Made by a program: the position numbers and the translations under genes | Assembly (NCBI GenBank): GCA_914767715.1 | Contig: OU612068.1 | Location: forward strand, 29,884,001-29,948,000 | DNA length: 64,000 nt | From: Membranipora membranacea | Lineage: Eukaryota; Bryozoa; Gymnolaemata; Cheilostomatida; Membraniporidae | Direction: 5' to 3' | Notes under the pieces: model-generated | Told to the model about the DNA's origin: nothing | The model's database searches: none | Seen by the model: only the letters and a program-made list of their open reading frames with translations | In this document: piece after piece, positions 24,005-35,387 of the stretch | Layout: the number at the start of each line of letters is the position of its first letter | Position numbering within the stretch: the first letter of the stretch is position 1

Positions 24005-25315
24005 AAGTAAATAAATTTAGATGAAGTGCTCTTTTAGCCTCAATAAAATTGTTTGAGGAGCACTCTTATCTGGATGCTTGAGGCAAGTCAATCTTTTGGA
24101 GACATCATACAACCTCCACTCCAAACTGCTTTTAGAGTTCAATTTGGTTATCAAATGTTATCCTGCAAAATCGCCCACAGCAAAGGTCGTCTTCACATAT
24201 CCTATACTAAATTACTAAACTCTCAGTCAGCAATAAACACCCTTCCAAAAACTTGTGGTTATCATAGATGTCTGGCAGTGGGACATGACCTTATATTTCC
24301 ACCCAAACTTCATAACTGTAAACCCCTGGGGAAATTATTTGCAAACTCAATCTATCAACCATATTTTGTCAATTTAGAAGAGGATGTTTTTTTTATCTGC
24401 TTGAAACAGTAGACCCTAGAGTAAAGAAATTTCTCTGATTCAGTCTCTCGCCCTCACCCACGCCCTCGCCCTCGCTCTCGCCCTCGCCCTCACCCTCCTC
24501 CTATCCCTCCTCCTATCCCTCGCCCTCACAATCAATCTCACTCTTGTCAAGGTGTTGACTCTGATTGGTTAGGCGCTATGAGAAAAAGCCCATAGCCCTA
24601 CTAACCAGACCCAACACATTGGCTACCTTGCCTGGAAATATTTTTGTGTCAAAAAATATTAATTTCTATAATTTGAAGTTCCTCGATTGTTCATATCAGA
24701 AACTTTTGAAAAGAAGAAGCAACAATGCTTTTCAACTCTAAGATTTGCCGTACTGTCATTTTAAAAAATACTTCAGCTTAGGCACCACCATATTAATTAG
24801 TTCATAGAACCTCCCGTCTCTATAGGGCCCCTAGATGTTGTTTTTATATTCTGGCGGTTATCACAAGCATCTTGATATTTTAAATATAATTGAACTTGTA
24901 TATTCAATCTTCATATTGCTGGAGGTTAGCCTGGGCAGGCAGGCAGGTACTTACCCCGACAGCCTGCTCAGGTTAGCTGGCGGTAATTTTAGAAAAAAAT
25001 ATTGTTTCACACCTTTGTTCAAGATAAAATCGATCGTCAGCACAACCTTGAAGAAGGTTGAAAAGAACCTGTGCAAGCGTGCTTGTTTTTGCTGAGTATT
25101 AGGATGAAATAGGAGATCAAGATAATAAGGCCTGCATGTAAGTAGTGGCTCTTTTGCCTAACTGTAACAAAGAAGAGAGAGCAGACAATTCTGTAAGAGA
25201 GAAAAAAGAATTTTGGTGTTTTTAAATATTATGAGTCTTTTTTATATATATTTCCAGCATACTTGACAACGAAGACAATTTTCTCCCTCCCTCGTCATTG
25301 GCATCTCAAGATTAA
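24005..25315 (+). repeat. Left arm of a ~7.6-kb long inverted repeat
   Basis: This ~1.3-kb arm is matched in inverted orientation by ~30145-31585. Diagnostic paired blocks are CCTCAATAAAATTGTTTGAG at the outer end, CCAAACTTCATAACTGTAAA, ACCACCATATTAATT, CAACCTTGAAGAAGG, and a closing CCAGCAT block near 25256. Identity is perhaps 75-85 percent by eye with indels. The arm contains a (CCCTCG/CTCGCC)n tract at 24443-24535. Confidence 0.85.
24443..24535 (+). repeat. Pyrimidine-rich (CCCTCGC)n-like tract
   Basis: Repeated CGCCCTCGCCCTCGCT-type units; the minus strand is G-rich with closely spaced GGG runs. The corresponding part of the other arm (31035-31130) is G-rich on the plus strand. Confidence 0.85.
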
Positions 25316-26782
25316 AGAAATTAGGATTGAAGTAGCCAAAGGTAGGCCTAGTTTGATGCTTATCATTGTCAAGTAAATCAAAAGAGATTCTCTGCAGGCT
25401 TCTAAACACAACATAATTTAAGACTTACCTGTTTCATTATCTCCTATTCATTGTTTGTTTGTGTCTTATTTGAATCCTAACTTTTCAATGATTGTAGCTA
25501 GCGGCGAACATGAACAAGTTTTTGCCAAATCTTCCTATTAAAATCAACGTAAGGTTACCGTTGTTGGATAATTTATATAGTTTTCAAGGTATAGTAAACC
25601 GAAGGAGTAACATTGTAAACTGTAAACTGTTACTCCCTGATATAACCAATTTACACATAGTGCACAGTGAGCGAGAGCTTGCTAATAATTTACACAAGTA
25701 AAATAGAAGATGTGCTATATCGTATTATACAGTGTTGTCACTGCGAACTGTGGCAGGTTAATTAAAATCCTTGTTGATATTTGAAACACATTGTATAGAA
25801 TAACTGTCACCGAGGAAGAAGAATCAATGAACGCTAACAATTCTGGTGAAGATCTGAAAACTAAAACACAACCTACCTGAAAGTTCAGAGATAAATCTTA
25901 TTTTATCCAGATAGAACTAACATTTGAACAGAAGAAAATCCTAATTTCCTGTTTAGATGCTTCCAGGTGGTAAACCCATTACAAATATCCCAATTATTAG
26001 CTGCAAAAGTTTTACTACGGATCAATACTACACGAGCTGATAACTGTCTTCGTGACCAGAATGTTACATAACTTTTCACAAGGACACACATGAGGTATTT
26101 GCTTGTCATTGGCCAGCAGTTACTAAATATAGATGGATTCCGCTATTACAAGAAAGTAAAACAGAGCAGCAACAACATGCCAGGCTGTCATTTAATCTTT
26201 GTAAGCAAATAATAATGTAATAAAGGCGGATATATTATCACAAAGTAAGGATATATTACTCTGTGCTATTATACTCACTCTCTTATAATAACGTATATAT
26301 TATACTCACTGTAATGATAGGCAGTACAATAATTCTTGAAACTTTGACATCTAAAACCGACTGCAAATTTACACAGAAAACACAGATACAGCGCCAGTCC
26401 GATTCTTAATGTGCTCGCAAGCAGCTTTGTTTTTGTTTTATATTAATTGGCTGCATTTACAGTTGTGAGCTTCGCACACACACCCACAGTTTCGTGTTGG
26501 ATTTCACCAGTAATTATTATCCAGTTATAGCTCAGTGCAAACATAATCAATTATAAACGGCAGCTTCTATTACAGAGAGGCTTATATTATCACTATGATA
26601 TCAAGTGTAAGGAACAGCAAAACAAAACTGAGATGGTTCTATTGCAAGGTTGAGGTGGAGGTTGCATATGAAAGGGGTGGATATGAAAGGGGTGGATATT
26701 AAGCTATGGTTAAATTCGCTAGTTTTAAGGTTTGCTTTAGTTAGCTGGCACCTACTTTTTATGGCTGAGGTGAGAATTAATG

Positions 26783-26910
26783 TTAATAAATGATAATAAT
26801 AAATAATAAATAATAATAAATAATAAATAATAATAAATAATAATAATAATAATAATAATAAAAAATAAATAATAAATAATAAATGTTAATAAATAATAAA
26901 TAAATGATAG
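26783..26910 (+). repeat. (TAA)n/(ATAATAA)n microsatellite
   Basis: Interrupted runs of AATAAT and AATAAATAATA. It lies inside the loop of the long inverted repeat, ~90 bp before the LINE reverse transcriptase sequence. The rest of 25320-26780 shows no gene or recognisable element. Confidence 0.9.
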
Positions 26911-26999
26911 CTAGCCATAATTTTGCTATTACAGGCCTGTAAAAAACTTAGGGCTACTCCTCATGGGAAACACAATGTTCCCAATTTGTGGTTAACAAT

Positions 27000-28830
27000 T
27001 ACAATTACAATGCGGATTTAGAGAAGGTTATTCCTGTGTTGATTCCCTACACAAACTCATTTCTGACTGTTTGTCAGCAAGATCAGATGGTCACTTTGTT
27101 GCTATGATGTTTTTGGATTTCAAAAAAGCTTTTGACTGCGTCGACCATAAAATTCTTCTGAAAAAATTGACAATGTACTGTATAACGGGCAAACTGCACT
27201 CTCTCATAAAATCTTTCCTAACAGATAGGACACAATTTGTAGCTATACAACAGGGTGTAAAAAGTTCAAAAATTCTTCCAATAGACATTGGTGTCCCCCA
27301 AGGCTCAATTCTGGCGCCAAGTTTATTCCTCATATACGTCAATGGATCTTTTATCCTACACATTACATTCCAAGGCATTTGCCTACGCTGATGATACAGT
27401 TTTCGTATAAAAATCTGACAACTTTGATACACTTAATGATTTATGTGATACTGATCTACACTTGATAGAAAGTTGGTGTAGGAATAATAGGATGTTGATA
27501 AACATATAAAAAAATCTCACTATATGCTTGTACAACCCTTTCATAGAGCCACATCTCTAGATTTAGATCTAAAAATTAACCATAAAAGACTAAACCGAAA
27601 TGCCAATACCAAACTCCTTGGTTTTACTTTGAATGACTCATTGGCACGGGACGATCATGTAGACCAGATTTGCACCAAAATAAACAAAAGTTTGGCATTA
27701 TTCCAGAAATGCAGGGCATTCCTAGATAGTAAATCATCTCGTAACTTTTATTTCCAGTATGTCTTTTGTCATATGATATATGGCATCCGCATATATGGCA
27801 ACCTATCACCACAATATATTCTTGAAAGAATATACTTGCTCCAAAAGAGGGCTTTCCGCCTAATAGCAAATGTCAACCACATACCATATCATCTAATACA
27901 TACAAGAGATTTACATACATCTCTTGGTCTGATTCCTTTTCCTCTCCTTGCTGGTCATTTCACCTGTATTTTTGGTTTTCAAATTTTGCATTTGATTGCA
28001 CCTGACTTTCTTTTGGAAGGCTTTATTCCAGCTAGCTCTAAAACCTTTTTTTAGAGACAAATACCTATTACATTATCAAACTGATCAATTAAGACAAAAA
28101 ATCACTACAACTTTTAACTCTTTACCAATAGACAGTTTTCTGAGCTCTGATTTAGGCCTCAATTCGGAGTAGTCCTCTCTCCAGTTTGGTACTTATAACC
28201 CACGCCGCATAGGAAAAACGTGCTGAAAAGAGGGTTATCTTGAAAACCGCTTATAATAGGATAAAAATTATTTTTGATTCAGAATCTGCAACATTGAAAA
28301 CTCATACGGACATAGTTTGGGAAATAATTTTAGTAAATGGATAGTCAATTATAGCATTTTCTGTCTGTTTTGCAGACAATTTGGCAGAATTTTTCATGAG
28401 TTTCGTCACTAAAATTAAGATTTATCAACATTCAAGCCTCCAATGATTTGAAAACCCTGTCTCACGGGGTTATCAATGGTACAGACTCTGAATCAAAAAT
28501 CATTTTTATCCTATCATAACCGGTTTTCAAGATAACCCTCTTTCAGCAGGTTTTTCCTATGCGGCGTGGGTTAAAAGTACCAAACTGGAGAGAGGACAAC
28601 TCCGAATTGAGGCATAAATAAGAGCTCAGAAAACTGTCTATTCAGATACGCTCAGCAACCAAACTTACTCATTTTAAACAACAACTATCAAAGCACTTTA
28701 TATCCTATTAATTCTTGTTACTTGAGTATTTTTTTCTTTTTCTCTCCGCTTAAGTTTTTTCTTTTTTGTTCTGTCACTGCATGAAAAACATTCCTAGAAT
28801 GACAATAAAAGTATATAACAAAATCTTTGA
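27000..28830 (+). pseudogene. Broken non-LTR (LINE) reverse transcriptase with 3' end
   Basis: From about 27010 one frame reads FREGYSCVDSLHKLI, then FLDFKKAFDCVDHKILLKKL and IGVPQGSILAPSLFLIYVNG, the reverse transcriptase blocks of LINE ORF2. A stop follows, and YADDTVFV appears in another frame at about 27385, so a frameshift breaks the enzyme just before the catalytic YADD. The C-terminal part (27524-28054, e.g. KLLGFTLNDSLARDDHVDQI) is open again. The 3' portion is interrupted by a palindromic insertion (28127-28642) and resumes to a short A-rich tail near 28800 (AATAAAAG). It looks like a CR1/L2/jockey-group element; the clade is inferred. It is inactive as it stands. Confidence 0.88.
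28127..28642. mobile_element. ~516-bp palindromic MITE nested in the LINE 3' end
   Basis: The ends read AATAGACAGTTTTCTGAGCT and its reverse complement. The arms stay paired for ~220 bp (for example CCAGTTTGGTAC, TTATCTTGAAAACC, ATTTTTGATTCAGA) around a unique centre. LINE sequence continues on both sides, so this insertion is younger than the LINE. No ORF was found. Confidence 0.9.
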
Positions 28831-29168
28831 GCATTATTTATCAAAACCCTGACCTCGCAGATTTTTTGTCAGTTAGATAACTGATAACCTCTGGGCCCCA
28901 GTCAGACCAGATGACTTTGAGAAATAATAGTTGTCACTGATGGTCTGAGCAGATTGATTCATGACAAAATTACACGCTTTTTCTAGAAAAAGGGATTTTT
29001 TAGAGGGATAATTATTAGTTGTCTTCTTTTTGTACAAGAAGAGACAATCCTCAAACTTACTTTTATCATTTATCATTTTATCATTTTATCATTGCTAGTG
29101 CACTGATTTTTCTGAATTTGGGTCCATAATATTTTATAATACAACTTATGTTTTCATATGTTATAATA
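28831..29168. other. Unassigned spacer
   Basis: No gene or transposon end is evident. A triplicated TTATCATTT motif occurs near 29065-29095. Confidence 0.5.
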
Positions 29169-29516
29169 TACCCGATAGGAGTTTAGTTTTCGCGGCATTT
29201 AGGATTTGCTTTTCGCGTTGTTGCCTAGGTTGCGAAATTTAGTGTATTTTAAATTAAACTCACTCACCATAGTTTCATAAACAATGTACAATTATACAAG
29301 ACTACACCTTACCTAAGGAAGCCAGCGTGGTGTAGTGGTCTAAGTGTCTGCTATGCAATCAGATGGAGATTTATGCCCTAGGTTCGAATCCCAGCTTGGA
29401 CATTTTCTTTTAATTTTCACTAGTAAGTCTACTAGCAAAATTTAGTACTAGTGAAATTTAGTACCAGGTCCAGATAGCGAAATTAAACTCTAGCTAAATT
29501 AAACTCCTATAGGGTA
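29169..29516. mobile_element. ~348-bp TIR element with TA target site and tRNA-like core
   Basis: The left end reads TA-CCCGATAGGAGTTTAGTTT. The right end, reverse-complemented, reads TA-CCCTATAGGAGTTTAATTT. TA at both junctions suits a Tc1/mariner-type target duplication. At 29330-29403 the interior reads like a tRNA: AGCGTGGTGTAGTGGTCTAA resembles an A box and TAGGTTCGAATCCCAG is a good B box. The acceptor stem does not pair, so it is not a functional tRNA gene. Confidence 0.75.
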
Positions 29517-30144
29517 TTTAGGGAGAGTAAAAAAAACTTAAGTTTTTACAATGGTGCAGCTAACTGTCTTCATTGTAAAAAACTTTTATCAACAGATTGA
29601 AAAAAAAAGAAGTTTTTTGGTGGCTCAATGATCGTCCGAGTCATTTTTAGCCTTTTCTTGGGCTAGGTTTTTTCCTGTTTTTTTTTCTGTTTTTGCGTAT
29701 TTGGTCTGCTTGACAACTGCAGCAAATCTACAGGTTTAGTAGCACGCTGCTACAATTATTTGATTCCTCAATAGTCACAGAAGTCACAGACAACAGAGAT
29801 AGTTGCAAGCCAGTTGCGATAGAATATATTACTCACATGATTACTCACTAGTGATTGGTAGCATATCCTGTATTTCTGTGTTGGCAAAATTAAATCTTCC
29901 ATCTGGGAGCATTTAAGCCACATGTGAAAATTCAGTTTTCATCCATATGCTAAATATTCATACAAAACTGATACTGATTATGTGTTCTGTCTTGGGCAGC
30001 TCATTAATTCATGATCATCCATTTCTGTTTGATTTATCTCCATCTGAGGGGCTGATAGTCTTAGCAGGTTATAAATTATTTGAAGTCAATGACTTAGAGC
30101 ATGAGGCTTTATATATAGGCAATGAAAGGCAATGAAAGGGCAAA
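29517..30144. other. Unassigned sequence inside the long inverted-repeat loop
   Basis: I see no coding exon, no TIR and only short A- or T-rich runs. Its inner border abuts the right arm of the inverted repeat. Confidence 0.5.
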
Positions 30145-31585
30145 GGGCCAAAAAAAGTGGAATGAGGGAATTTTTATTATCTTTGTTGTCAAAAATGCTG
30201 GAGGTATAAATGACAAAGACTGATTTCTCAACAACAGAATTCGCCTTTACTACAAATCAGAATTGTCTTCTTTTTCTTTGTTTCAGTTATGGAATGAGCC
30301 ATTATCACACAGGCCTCGGCTTTATTAACTTGATCGCCTCTTTTCTCCAACTTACTCAGCAGATATGAGATCGAAAGCACAAGTTATGTTCATCCTTCTT
30401 CAAGGTTGCGCTGATGATCGATGCTATCGAGAACAAACCTGTGGAACCTCATTTTTCATTAAAATATCTCTAGCAATATAAATAATGAAAAAGTTTGCAT
30501 TATAATTGTATTATATTTTCTAAGATTCATGCGGTAACTGACAGCATACAAAAACAACATCTAGGTGCCCTCTGAAGACTGAGGGAGGTCCAGTGAATTA
30601 ATATGGTGGTACCAGAGCTGAACAAAATTAAATTAAGGGTATTGCAATCTTAGATTTGAGCTACAGATTTAAGTAACTATAAATTTTCTGATTAAAACAA
30701 TTCAGGAATTTCAAAAACTATATTTGAACAAAAATTTCCACTGTTAGCACAAGTGTTGAAGGTCGTGGGTTCGAATCCCACTGCAGTCCACTGACTACTG
30801 GAAGTTGTTGGACCCCCAGGTGTGTTCCAACCTGCCTACAAACTGAGAGCAAATTGGCGCAGTCATTGCAGCCTTGCCCTTAAGGGACATATTATTGCGC
30901 CGCCACAATGTGGTGAGTGACTAACCCTTGCGATTTTTTTTTAAACCAGGTAGCCAATGCTTTAGGTTTGGTAAGTATGGTTGTGGTGTTTTCTTCAAAA
31001 CCAATCAATCAGAGCAGCACCTAGGCAAGAGTGAGGTTGATTGTGAGGGTCATGGAGGGGGCAGGGCCGTGAGGGGGGGCGGAAGGGCGGTGCCGGGGGC
31101 GGATGATGGGTGGGGGCGGGCTCGGATTAGGGCAAAGGGCTGAGTAACATAAATTTCTCTACTCTAGGGTCTACTATTTCGAGCAGATAAAAATATGTGT
31201 CCAGTCATTATAACTGTAAACTTTTGCCCCCTTTATTTCTAAATTGACAAAATATGGTTGATAGATTGAGTTTACAGTTATGAAGTTTGGGTGAAATTAT
31301 AATGTCATGTCTCACTGACATGACCAACTGCTGCCAAACATCTATGATAACCACAAGTATTTTGGAAGGGTGTCCATCGCTTACTGAGAGTCTAAAATAG
31401 GAGGCGTGAAGATGGCCTTTGCTGTAGGCGATTTTGTAGGATAACATTTGATAACAATATTGCACTCTTAAAGCAGTTTAGAGTTGAGGTTGTATGATGT
31501 CTCTAAAAGATTGACCTGCCTCAAGCATCAAGATAAGAGTGGTCCTCAAACGATTTTATTGAGGCTCTTCATTTAATGACATCTG
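30145..31585 (-). repeat. Right arm of the ~7.6-kb long inverted repeat
   Basis: This arm matches 24005-25315 as its reverse complement. It is ~150 bp longer because it has gained a segment around 30720-30950. That segment contains a tRNA T-arm (GTGGGTTCGAATCCCAC at ~30767), probably a tRNA-derived SINE piece; part of that insert (GTAGGCAG..CACACCTGG) recurs inverted at 35935-35980. The G-rich tract 31035-31130 corresponds to the CCCTCG tract of the left arm. Confidence 0.85.
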
Positions 31586-31604
31586 ATGACCAAAACTTTT
31601 CCCC

Positions 31605-31710
31605 GCAAGCAGATGTCATTAAATGAAGGGCCTCAATAAAATCGTCATGTCAGTGAGACATGATGTTATAATTTCACCCAAACTTCATAATTAACTCAAT
31701 CTATCAACCA
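31605..31710 (+). repeat. Deletion derivative of the inverted-repeat arm, opposite orientation
   Basis: Directly outside the right arm lies a collapsed third copy. AGATGTCATTAAATGAAG and CCTCAATAAAATCGT are followed at once by ATAATTTCACCCAAACTTCAT and CTCAATCTATCAACCATAT, with the intervening bases missing. With the adjacent right arm it forms a short snap-back. Confidence 0.75.
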
Positions 31711-31714
31711 TATG

Positions 31715-33065
31715 TCATTAATGGTGTGAATTTGAAGGGATAATGTCTGCATTATCAATGATGGTTGGAAAATCTTTGGACAATTTAGCTGCAACGGTAA
31801 TGAAATGGTCATTCAAAGATGAGCTTGATATTTCTGGTACTTTGGCCTGTATACCAGTATTATTCTTACATGTATTTTTGATAATAAGGTCTTTCCAAAG
31901 GGCTTTTGTGTTGCAACCTTTGGCCTCGTCTACTAACTTTGCCATATGGCTTTTCTTTTTTTTGTATCAAGTTGGTAACCTTATTTCTTTGTATTCTGTA
32001 AAGATCCCACAATCTTTGTGATTTGTAGCAATCTCTCAGCATTTCGTGGTGTTTCACCATTTCATCGATCCATTCAGGGAGTGTCTGAGATTTCCTAAAA
32101 TGATGATTTCCTGGCACAATGTTGAGCATTGCGGAACATGTTGTGAAAATACGCAATTCCAATCAATAAGGGTGCTAGGAGGACGGTATAGAAAGCAAAT
32201 AATGAATGGTTGAGTATTAGTTTGTGTTATTTTAAGAGTAATTGACTCTGGTATGATCGGATTTAACGGGCTGATTTCCTGAAACGGTATATCATTCCGG
32301 ATATAGTATAATACACTCCCTCCTTGACCAGTTACTCTGTCTTTTCTGATTAAATTATAATTGTTGATGTGAAAAAAAGATGACGGCTTGGTATCGTCTA
32401 AGAAAGTTTCAGTCAAACCAAAAATATCTATTTTGGATGTGAAGAGTATCTTATTTACTTCATCGATTTTACTAGTAAATCCTCTAATATTGAGGTGAGC
32501 TATTTTCATACCTTGCTGATGAATTCATTGCGGATCAATGTTCTTAGCCATTTATAATGGCTTCAAAATTGATGGTAACAAGCTGAGATTTTAGTAGTAA
32601 GCCATCGTGAAGGTTAAGCGCATCCTGATACATCTCTTTAGTCTTGAATTTAACCAGAATTGCGCGAAGCTACTTTCCTTGTTTATATAGCCGTTCTAGT
32701 TCTGTGTCATGAAATTGATGTTGGATGTCGTCCAGAACTTCCTTATCATCGGCATCTAAAGGTACACCTTTTATGATTGTAGTGGTGGAAGTGTCTTTGG
32801 GTTGCATTGTGGTTTGCGCTGCTAAGCCCCCAAATAGGTTGTTTTCCCATTTAGCGACGAGGTCTTTTGCTGCTGCTTCACTTTGAAGCTGGATTATGAA
32901 TTTTGGTTTTTCAGAGTGGGAGTTGTATCTCATGACCTTTTGGATCACGGTGGAACCATATTTCCTTTTGATAGTGCGTCGTATTTCATCGTGTTGGAAA
33001 TTGGTGTACGTTGACGACGCTTTTGTGATCGAGACTACAACAGACTGGTTTGGTTTAAAATCATT
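31715..33065 (-). pseudogene. 5' part of a LINE: ORF1-like, endonuclease and linker, no RT
   Basis: On the minus strand, ~33060 to 32670 encodes an ORF1-like protein (IIKGVPLDADDKEVLDDI resembles the RRM-type region of LINE ORF1). It is followed by stops. Then 32509 to ~32130 encodes the start of an apurinic-type endonuclease: MKIAHLNIRGFTSKIDEVN and DIFGLTETFLDD. Next, 32162-31718 encodes the linker (LPEWIDEMVKHHEML, RNKVTNLIQKKEKPY, LNDHFITVAAKL) in shifted frames. The copy stops at the inverted-repeat border, before any reverse transcriptase. It may be the same family as the RT fragment at 27000-28830, which lies in the opposite orientation. Confidence 0.82.
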
Positions 33066-33900
33066 ACTTGGGATTCTATCTCGATCATCTGACTAGATCG
33101 TAGGTAATGTTTAATTTAGCTATTTTGTTTGCGGCTTTATTTTACGAACTGTCAGTCTCTGCTGTCTTCTTGAGAAGACATGATGATATGGTATACCAAT
33201 AAATCCTCCTCACACAAAACATTATCATTTTTTCTCTTCCCCTCCCATAATAATAATGCCTGTTGAAAGCTGCGATGTATAACGATGATATTACTAAAAA
33301 AGAAAGTTTTTGGTACAAAAAAGATTTTTTTCTGCTCTTATAACACTCTCCTTGTCTTGGCAAGCAGTTCTAAGACATGACAAATAAAGGTCAACTGAAT
33401 AAGAAGTTGCCCTCCCTCAACCAGCTAAGGAAAACTTATTGGTAAGGAAAACGTAGAACTACTGTTCGCAGCCAATGATAGGCTTTTATGTTATTCACAC
33501 AGTTCCTTCAATCTGATATCCTGTCAGCATGGCAGTATTGAAAGAAACAAGTCTGCTCAAATTCCCCTCCCACCTCCCTTTCACTAACCTATGTCGTACA
33601 TTGTTGAAATTCTAACAATTTCCTGGTGATGGTATTCATTTGTTCGTCAATTCTGCACCAGAATAACAACATCTAATACTATGGCAAGTACCCTGTCTGC
33701 CAAACAACATATACAGTGGCGTTGATCGTCACTTTCGGTTACAAATGCGTGAAGTGCCCCATATTTTTCCCCCTATAATATGATACATTATAAGAAAGAA
33801 AAAATAATAAACAGCCTGCTATTTGTCACGACATCACCATACTACAGTACAATGTATGTATTTTTTCTTTCTTATAATGTAACATATTTCGGGTCAAAAG

Positions 33901-34210
33901 GCAGCTGGCCATAAAGCCACTGGCCATAAAGCCACTGGCCAAAAAGCCACTGGTCATAAAGCCACTGGCCAAAAAGCCACTGGCCATAAAGCCACTGGCC
34001 AAAAAGCCACTGGCCATAAAGCCACTGGCCAAAAAGCCACTGGCCATAAAGCCACTGGCCAAAAAGCCACTGGCCATAAAGCCACTGGCCAAAAAGCCAC
34101 TGGTCATAAAGCCACTGGCCAAAATGCCACTGGTCAGAAGGCCACTGGCCAAAAAGCCACTGGTCATAAGGCCACTGGGCAATAAGCCACTGCCCAAAAA
34201 GCCACTGGTT
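33901..34210 (+). repeat. 15-bp minisatellite, about 20 copies (left arm)
   Basis: The unit is GCCACTGGCCATAAA alternating mostly with GCCACTGGCCAAAAA, so a 30-bp higher-order period is visible. Because 15 is a multiple of three, long repetitive reading frames appear on the minus strand (SGFLASGFMA-type and FGQWLYGQWL-type); these are artefacts of the repeat. Confidence 0.95.
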
Positions 34211-35157
34211 CAATGGTTTCATAAAGGAGGTCTGATATCAATTTTCTTCTGACGCTTTTTGGGCCGGTAAAAAAAAAATTCATGCCATTTATCAATGATT
34301 TCTTATTTCTATTCATCGATTCCAATTTTAGTAAAGTTAGAAAAGATCCCACCCACCCGGACATCTTCTCACACATTTTTACTGTAACGTAACCCCCAAT
34401 AAATACATTATAATGTATCTTGATGGACAAATTAAAGTCATCACAAGCAAACAGTCAGCACTCTTAGATCGAAGCAATGCCGCACTGAGTAGAGACAGCG
34501 GCGTAGCTTTTTTGAATTTTCTTTTCATAATAATGACAATAATTTATATTCACACGGAAAGATGTTTAGCATCTTTTTAGTTTTACCCAATGATACTAAA
34601 CAAAAACTAAACTTTCTTGTGGACAATACAAGCCTCTACCGAGATCTATCTGTGCATCCATCGAATGTTTTATTGATGACCAACAAACCCAACCGACTCA
34701 ACTTGATCGATATTGCTTAAAGTTTTGTAACCTGATGACTGACTTTTTCTTTTGTTCCCAGTAGGATATGCAGCTCACTCGTGCTTGGCATGTGGCATGT
34801 CAAAATCAAAAAAGCTACGCCGCTGTCTCTACTCTCTACTCAGTGTGGCATTGCTTCTATCTAAAAGTGCTGACTGTTTGCTTGTGATGACTTTTATTTG
34901 TCCATCAAGATACATTATAATGTATTTATTGTGGGTTATGTACAGTAAAAAATGTCTGAGAAGATGTCCAGGTGGAGTCATTTAAAATCATTAATTGCAA
35001 AGGGTGGGTGGGATCTTTTCTAACTTTACAAAAATGGGAATCAGTGAATAGAAATAAAAAATCATTGATAAATGGCATATCAAGAGCTAAAAATTTTTTT
35101 ATGGAACCAAAAAACATGTCAGTGGAAAACTGATATCAGACTTCTTTTATGAAACCA

Positions 35158-35387
35158 TTGAACCAGTGGCATTTTGGGCAGTGGCCTTTTGGCCAGTGGC
35201 CTCATGACCTGTGGCCTTTTGGCCAGTGGCCTTATGACCAGTGGCCTTTTGGCCAGTGGCTTTATGGCCAGTGGCTTTTTGGCCAGTGGTTTTATGGCCA
35301 GTGGCTTTTTGACCAGTGGCTTTATGGCCAGTGGCTTTTTGGCCAGTGACTTTATGGCCAGTAGCTTTTTGGCAGTGGCCTTTTGGG
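35158..35387 (-). repeat. 15-bp minisatellite, about 15 copies (right arm)
   Basis: This is the inverted counterpart of 33901-34210, with units such as TTTTTGGCCAGTGGC and TTTATGGCCAGTGGC. It has fewer and more diverged copies than the left array. Confidence 0.95.

Noticed and set aside
29330-29403. A real tRNA gene
   Set aside because: A- and B-box-like motifs are present but the acceptor stem and anticodon arm do not pair. The same holds for 30750-30785, 51197-51290, 51998-52070 and 61350-61415.
30928-31143. Gly/Arg-rich plus-strand open frame
   Set aside because: It is created by the G-rich tract of the inverted-repeat arm, and the corresponding left-arm segment is not conserved as protein.
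33901-34210. Regularly spaced repeats resembling a CRISPR array
   Set aside because: Units are contiguous 15-bp copies without unique spacers, in an animal genome.
33826-34222. Two overlapping ~120-residue repetitive reading frames on the minus strand (and similar ones at 35119-35442)
   Set aside because: They are produced by a 15-bp minisatellite that stays open in several frames; no splice or start context supports a gene.
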